The notes below the pieces were generated by a model that saw nothing but the letters and a program-made list of their open reading frames with translations, did not search any database and was not told the origin of the DNA. DNA of 64,000 nt from Neisseriaceae bacterium (GTDB lineage: Bacteria; Pseudomonadota; Gammaproteobacteria; Burkholderiales; Neisseriaceae): assembly GCA_017991555.1 (NCBI GenBank), contig JAGOQM010000001.1:310001-374000 (forward strand), in the 5' to 3' direction. The position numbers were made by a program, and so were the translations under genes. Below are positions 62,197 through 64,000 of the stretch, one piece after another (within the stretch, counting starts at the first letter, position 1; each line of letters begins with the position of its first letter).

Positions 62197-63426
62197 ATGA
62201 CCACTCCGACAGCCTCACGCCTGACGTTTCTGTGCCTTTTGCTCACCGTGTTTTTAGATCAGGTGGGCATTTCGCTGATTTTGCCGATTATTCCATCGCT
62301 ACTGGCCGACATCACCCATCATTCCTTAGTAGACAACGCCGTTATTGGCGGTTGGCTCATCGCCGTTTACGGCCTGATGCAGTTTATTTTCGCCCCCATC
62401 ATGGGCGCGGTGTCAGATCGATTTGGCCGTAAAGTCGTCCTCATCATTTGCTTTATCGCCTTTGCCGTCGACTATCTTTTATACGCCATTGCGGACACCC
62501 TGACCTTACTGTTTTTGGCCCGCATGATCGCTGGGATTGCCGGTTCATCAATCGTGGTCTCTTTAGCCGGGATTGCCGACATCAGCCAGGCCGACAATAA
62601 AACCAAACACTACGCCTATATTTTTGCCACCATGAGCCTAGGCGTGATTTTAGGCCCCACCATTGCCTCATTCACCATCCAATACGGCATCAGAACCCCT
62701 TTTTATATTGCCGGCCTATTGAGCGTGCTCAGCCTATTGGCCATCGTCTTGTTCTTTAAAGAAACCTTACCGTCACACAATAGACGCCCTTTTGCAGTAC
62801 AAAGCCCACTCAAGGCCTTCCTGTATTTCAACAAGTACAAAGGCATGATGAATTTATTAATCGTGCAATTATTATTTGTCCTCGCGGCCCAGGTACCAGT
62901 GACCCTATGGGCCTTCTTCACCAAGTATCGTTTCGACTGGAGCGATGGTGACGTCGCCAAATCCTTCATCGCCTTAGGCATTATTGGTTTTTTTGTTCAG
63001 ATTTACTTGGTGAAAAAACTCTACCCTGTTTTGGGCAATAAAAAAATTGCCTACTTAGGCTTTGGCGCATTTGGCCTAGGTTTACTGCTGATTGCGCTTT
63101 CTTCTCACAGCTGGCAGTTTTATCTGGCCCTATGTTTGTACGGCCTTGCCGGCATCAGCAATGCCGCCATCACCAGCATTTACTCATCCAAAGTCTCGGC
63201 ATCAGAGCAGGGCCAACTCATGGGCATCATTGAGTCCATCAGCAGCATGTGCGTGGTCGTTGGCCCCATTATGGCCGTGTATTTGTTCCGCTTCAGCGTG
63301 GCCCTAGAAACGCCGCTGAGCGATGGTTACCCCTTTATGCTTGCCGCCATCCTCGTGGCCATTTGCTTATACCTGCTCAAACGCAGCATTGCCGACGATG
63401 AACAACCAACGGGCCAAGGCTCATGA
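62197..63426 (+). CDS. MFS transporter, likely siderophore exporter
   Basis: About 409 residues with 12 spans. Motifs: LLTVFLDQVGISLILPIIPSLL, the loop signature GAVSDRFGRKVVL and ARMIAGIAGSSIVVSLAGIADIS. It resembles TetA-type DHA1 exporters. Its position 88 bases after the receptor and overlapping the next gene by ATGA suggests export of the PKS-NRPS product. I start at MTTPTASRL (62197), preceded by GAGAAG; an ATG-equivalent at 62170 is in frame. Confidence 0.85.
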   Translation: MTTPTASRLTFLCLLLTVFLDQVGISLILPIIPSLLADITHHSLVDNAVIGGWLIAVYGLMQFIFAPIMGAVSDRFGRKVVLIICFIAFAVDYLLYAIADTLTLLFLARMIAGIAGSSIVVSLAGIADISQADNKTKHYAYIFATMSLGVILGPTIASFTIQYGIRTPFYIAGLLSVLSLLAIVLFFKETLPSHNRRPFAVQSPLKAFLYFNKYKGMMNLLIVQLLFVLAAQVPVTLWAFFTKYRFDWSDGDVAKSFIALGIIGFFVQIYLVKKLYPVLGNKKIAYLGFGAFGLGLLLIALSSHSWQFYLALCLYGLAGISNAAITSIYSSKVSASEQGQLMGIIESISSMCVVVGPIMAVYLFRFSVALETPLSDGYPFMLAAILVAICLYLLKRSIADDEQPTGQGS

Positions 63427-64000
63427 ACCTACCCTTTTTAGCCATTGATCGCGGCACCCGGCTGGCCATTAGCAAGCGGCTCATTCGGCTCACGGTGCCC
63501 ATCACCTTAACCTTTGTCTTCATTATTCTCTCTGACACCATTGATACCGTGTTTAGCAGCCAATATGATGCAACCACCCTTGCCGCCATTTCCGTGGCCA
63601 CCCTGATTGGCATTTTGCCGTTGGCCACGGCCAATGGCATTGCCTATACGGCCGTGCCCTTATACAGCTACTTAAAACAACAAAACAAGCCCGATGAAAT
63701 TTTCAACCTCATCGTTGAGTTCCTGATCATCGGCATGACCATCGGCATTGTGTTTTCCGTATTGTTTATCATTGGCGTGCCCTATACCCTAAAGCTGATC
63801 GGCGTTGCACCCGCCATTATTCCATTGGTAGAGACTTATTTAACCTATTTACTGCCTTATATTTTAGGCATGATTGCCTTTAATAATTTTTACTATTTTA
63901 GTGAATCCTACGGCTTCCCCGTGTTTGCCACCGTCACCGTGTTGCTTAGCTTTTGCATCAAAGGGCTGTTTATCTACCTTTTGGTTTTTTCTGATTTTGT
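63423..64000 (+). CDS. MATE-family efflux protein, N-terminal part
   Basis: The frame opens at ATG 63423, overlapping the MFS stop (ATGA), and runs open past the window end (192 codons seen). The N-terminus ISKRLIRLTVPITLTFVFII, then LSDTIDTVFSSQYDATTLAAISVA, LPLATANGIAYTAVPLYSYL and several spans are typical of MATE multidrug/cation antiporters (DinF/NorM fold). It is a second possible exporter in this locus. Confidence 0.8.
   Translation, partial: MNLPFLAIDRGTRLAISKRLIRLTVPITLTFVFIILSDTIDTVFSSQYDATTLAAISVATLIGILPLATANGIAYTAVPLYSYLKQQNKPDEIFNLIVEFLIIGMTIGIVFSVLFIIGVPYTLKLIGVAPAIIPLVETYLTYLLPYILGMIAFNNFYYFSESYGFPVFATVTVLLSFCIKGLFIYLLVFSDF

Noticed and set aside
1..64000. CRISPR arrays, prophage or IS elements, tRNA and rRNA genes
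   Set aside because: I saw no regular spaced repeats, transposase, integrase or phage genes, and no tRNA- or rRNA-like sequence.
1..64000. Neisseria-type DNA uptake sequences
   Set aside because: I looked for GCCGTCTGAA-like words around terminators and found none, so this cannot support placement in the genus Neisseria. I could not do an exhaustive search.

Overview
The window looks like chromosome of a mesophilic Gram-negative proteobacterium with mid-range GC (a little above 50 percent by eye). The evidence is outer-membrane TonB receptors, ecotin, a Wzz-like protein and the conserved pth / ratB / ratA / smpB block. A betaproteobacterium near Neisseriales is my best guess, but I cannot prove it and saw no Neisseria-type DNA uptake words. 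Gene density is high, with many ATGA overlaps and bidirectional terminators between convergent genes.

Layout. 1-1200: a partial luciferase-like oxidoreductase and a glutathione transferase. 1.5-12 kb: a lactate utilisation block (FAD/Fe-S D-lactate dehydrogenase, lactate permease, lutA, lutC, lutB, then a second D-lactate dehydrogenase paralogue). 12-15 kb: an MscS channel and a PLP aminotransferase. 15-24.6 kb: a histidine utilisation regulon (hutH, hutC, a putative histidine/Na+ symport-type permease, hutI, hutU, a YjiH membrane protein) with four HutC-type operator words, interrupted by a repeat-rich stretch between hutH and hutC. 25-29 kb: two mgtE magnesium transporter paralogues and an MgtC-family gene. 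Each mgtE is preceded by a 19-codon leader ORF and competing hairpins, an arrangement that resembles MgtL-type attenuation. 29-34.5 kb: ecotin, a Wzz-like protein, pth, ratB, ratA, smpB, a small membrane protein and guaA. 35-37.5 kb: a FepA-type catecholate siderophore receptor with a Fur-box-like site. 38.2-38.5 kb: two tandem, structurally matching small RNA genes on the minus strand. 39-40 kb: an AraJ-like MFS exporter.

40.4-64 kb is a hybrid PKS-NRPS locus, probably for a siderophore. A Fur-box-like site lies just downstream of a good promoter for the minus-strand operon: KS-AT-ACP, then A-PCP-C-A-PCP-C-PCP, then Cy-A-PCP-C, then PCP-C, then a PanP-like aspartate 1-decarboxylase. A dedicated Sfp-type phosphopantetheinyl transferase faces this operon at its far end. 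A divergent plus-strand run encodes a type II thioesterase, a TonB receptor, an MFS exporter and a MATE exporter cut by the window end. The second adenylation domain reads by eye as a beta-alanine code, which fits the neighbouring decarboxylase that would make beta-alanine. Two other adenylation domains come from a nearly identical 1.64 kb tract. I do not recognise the product.

The items most worth testing are the two mgtE leaders, the twin small RNAs and the beta-alanine-using PKS-NRPS line.
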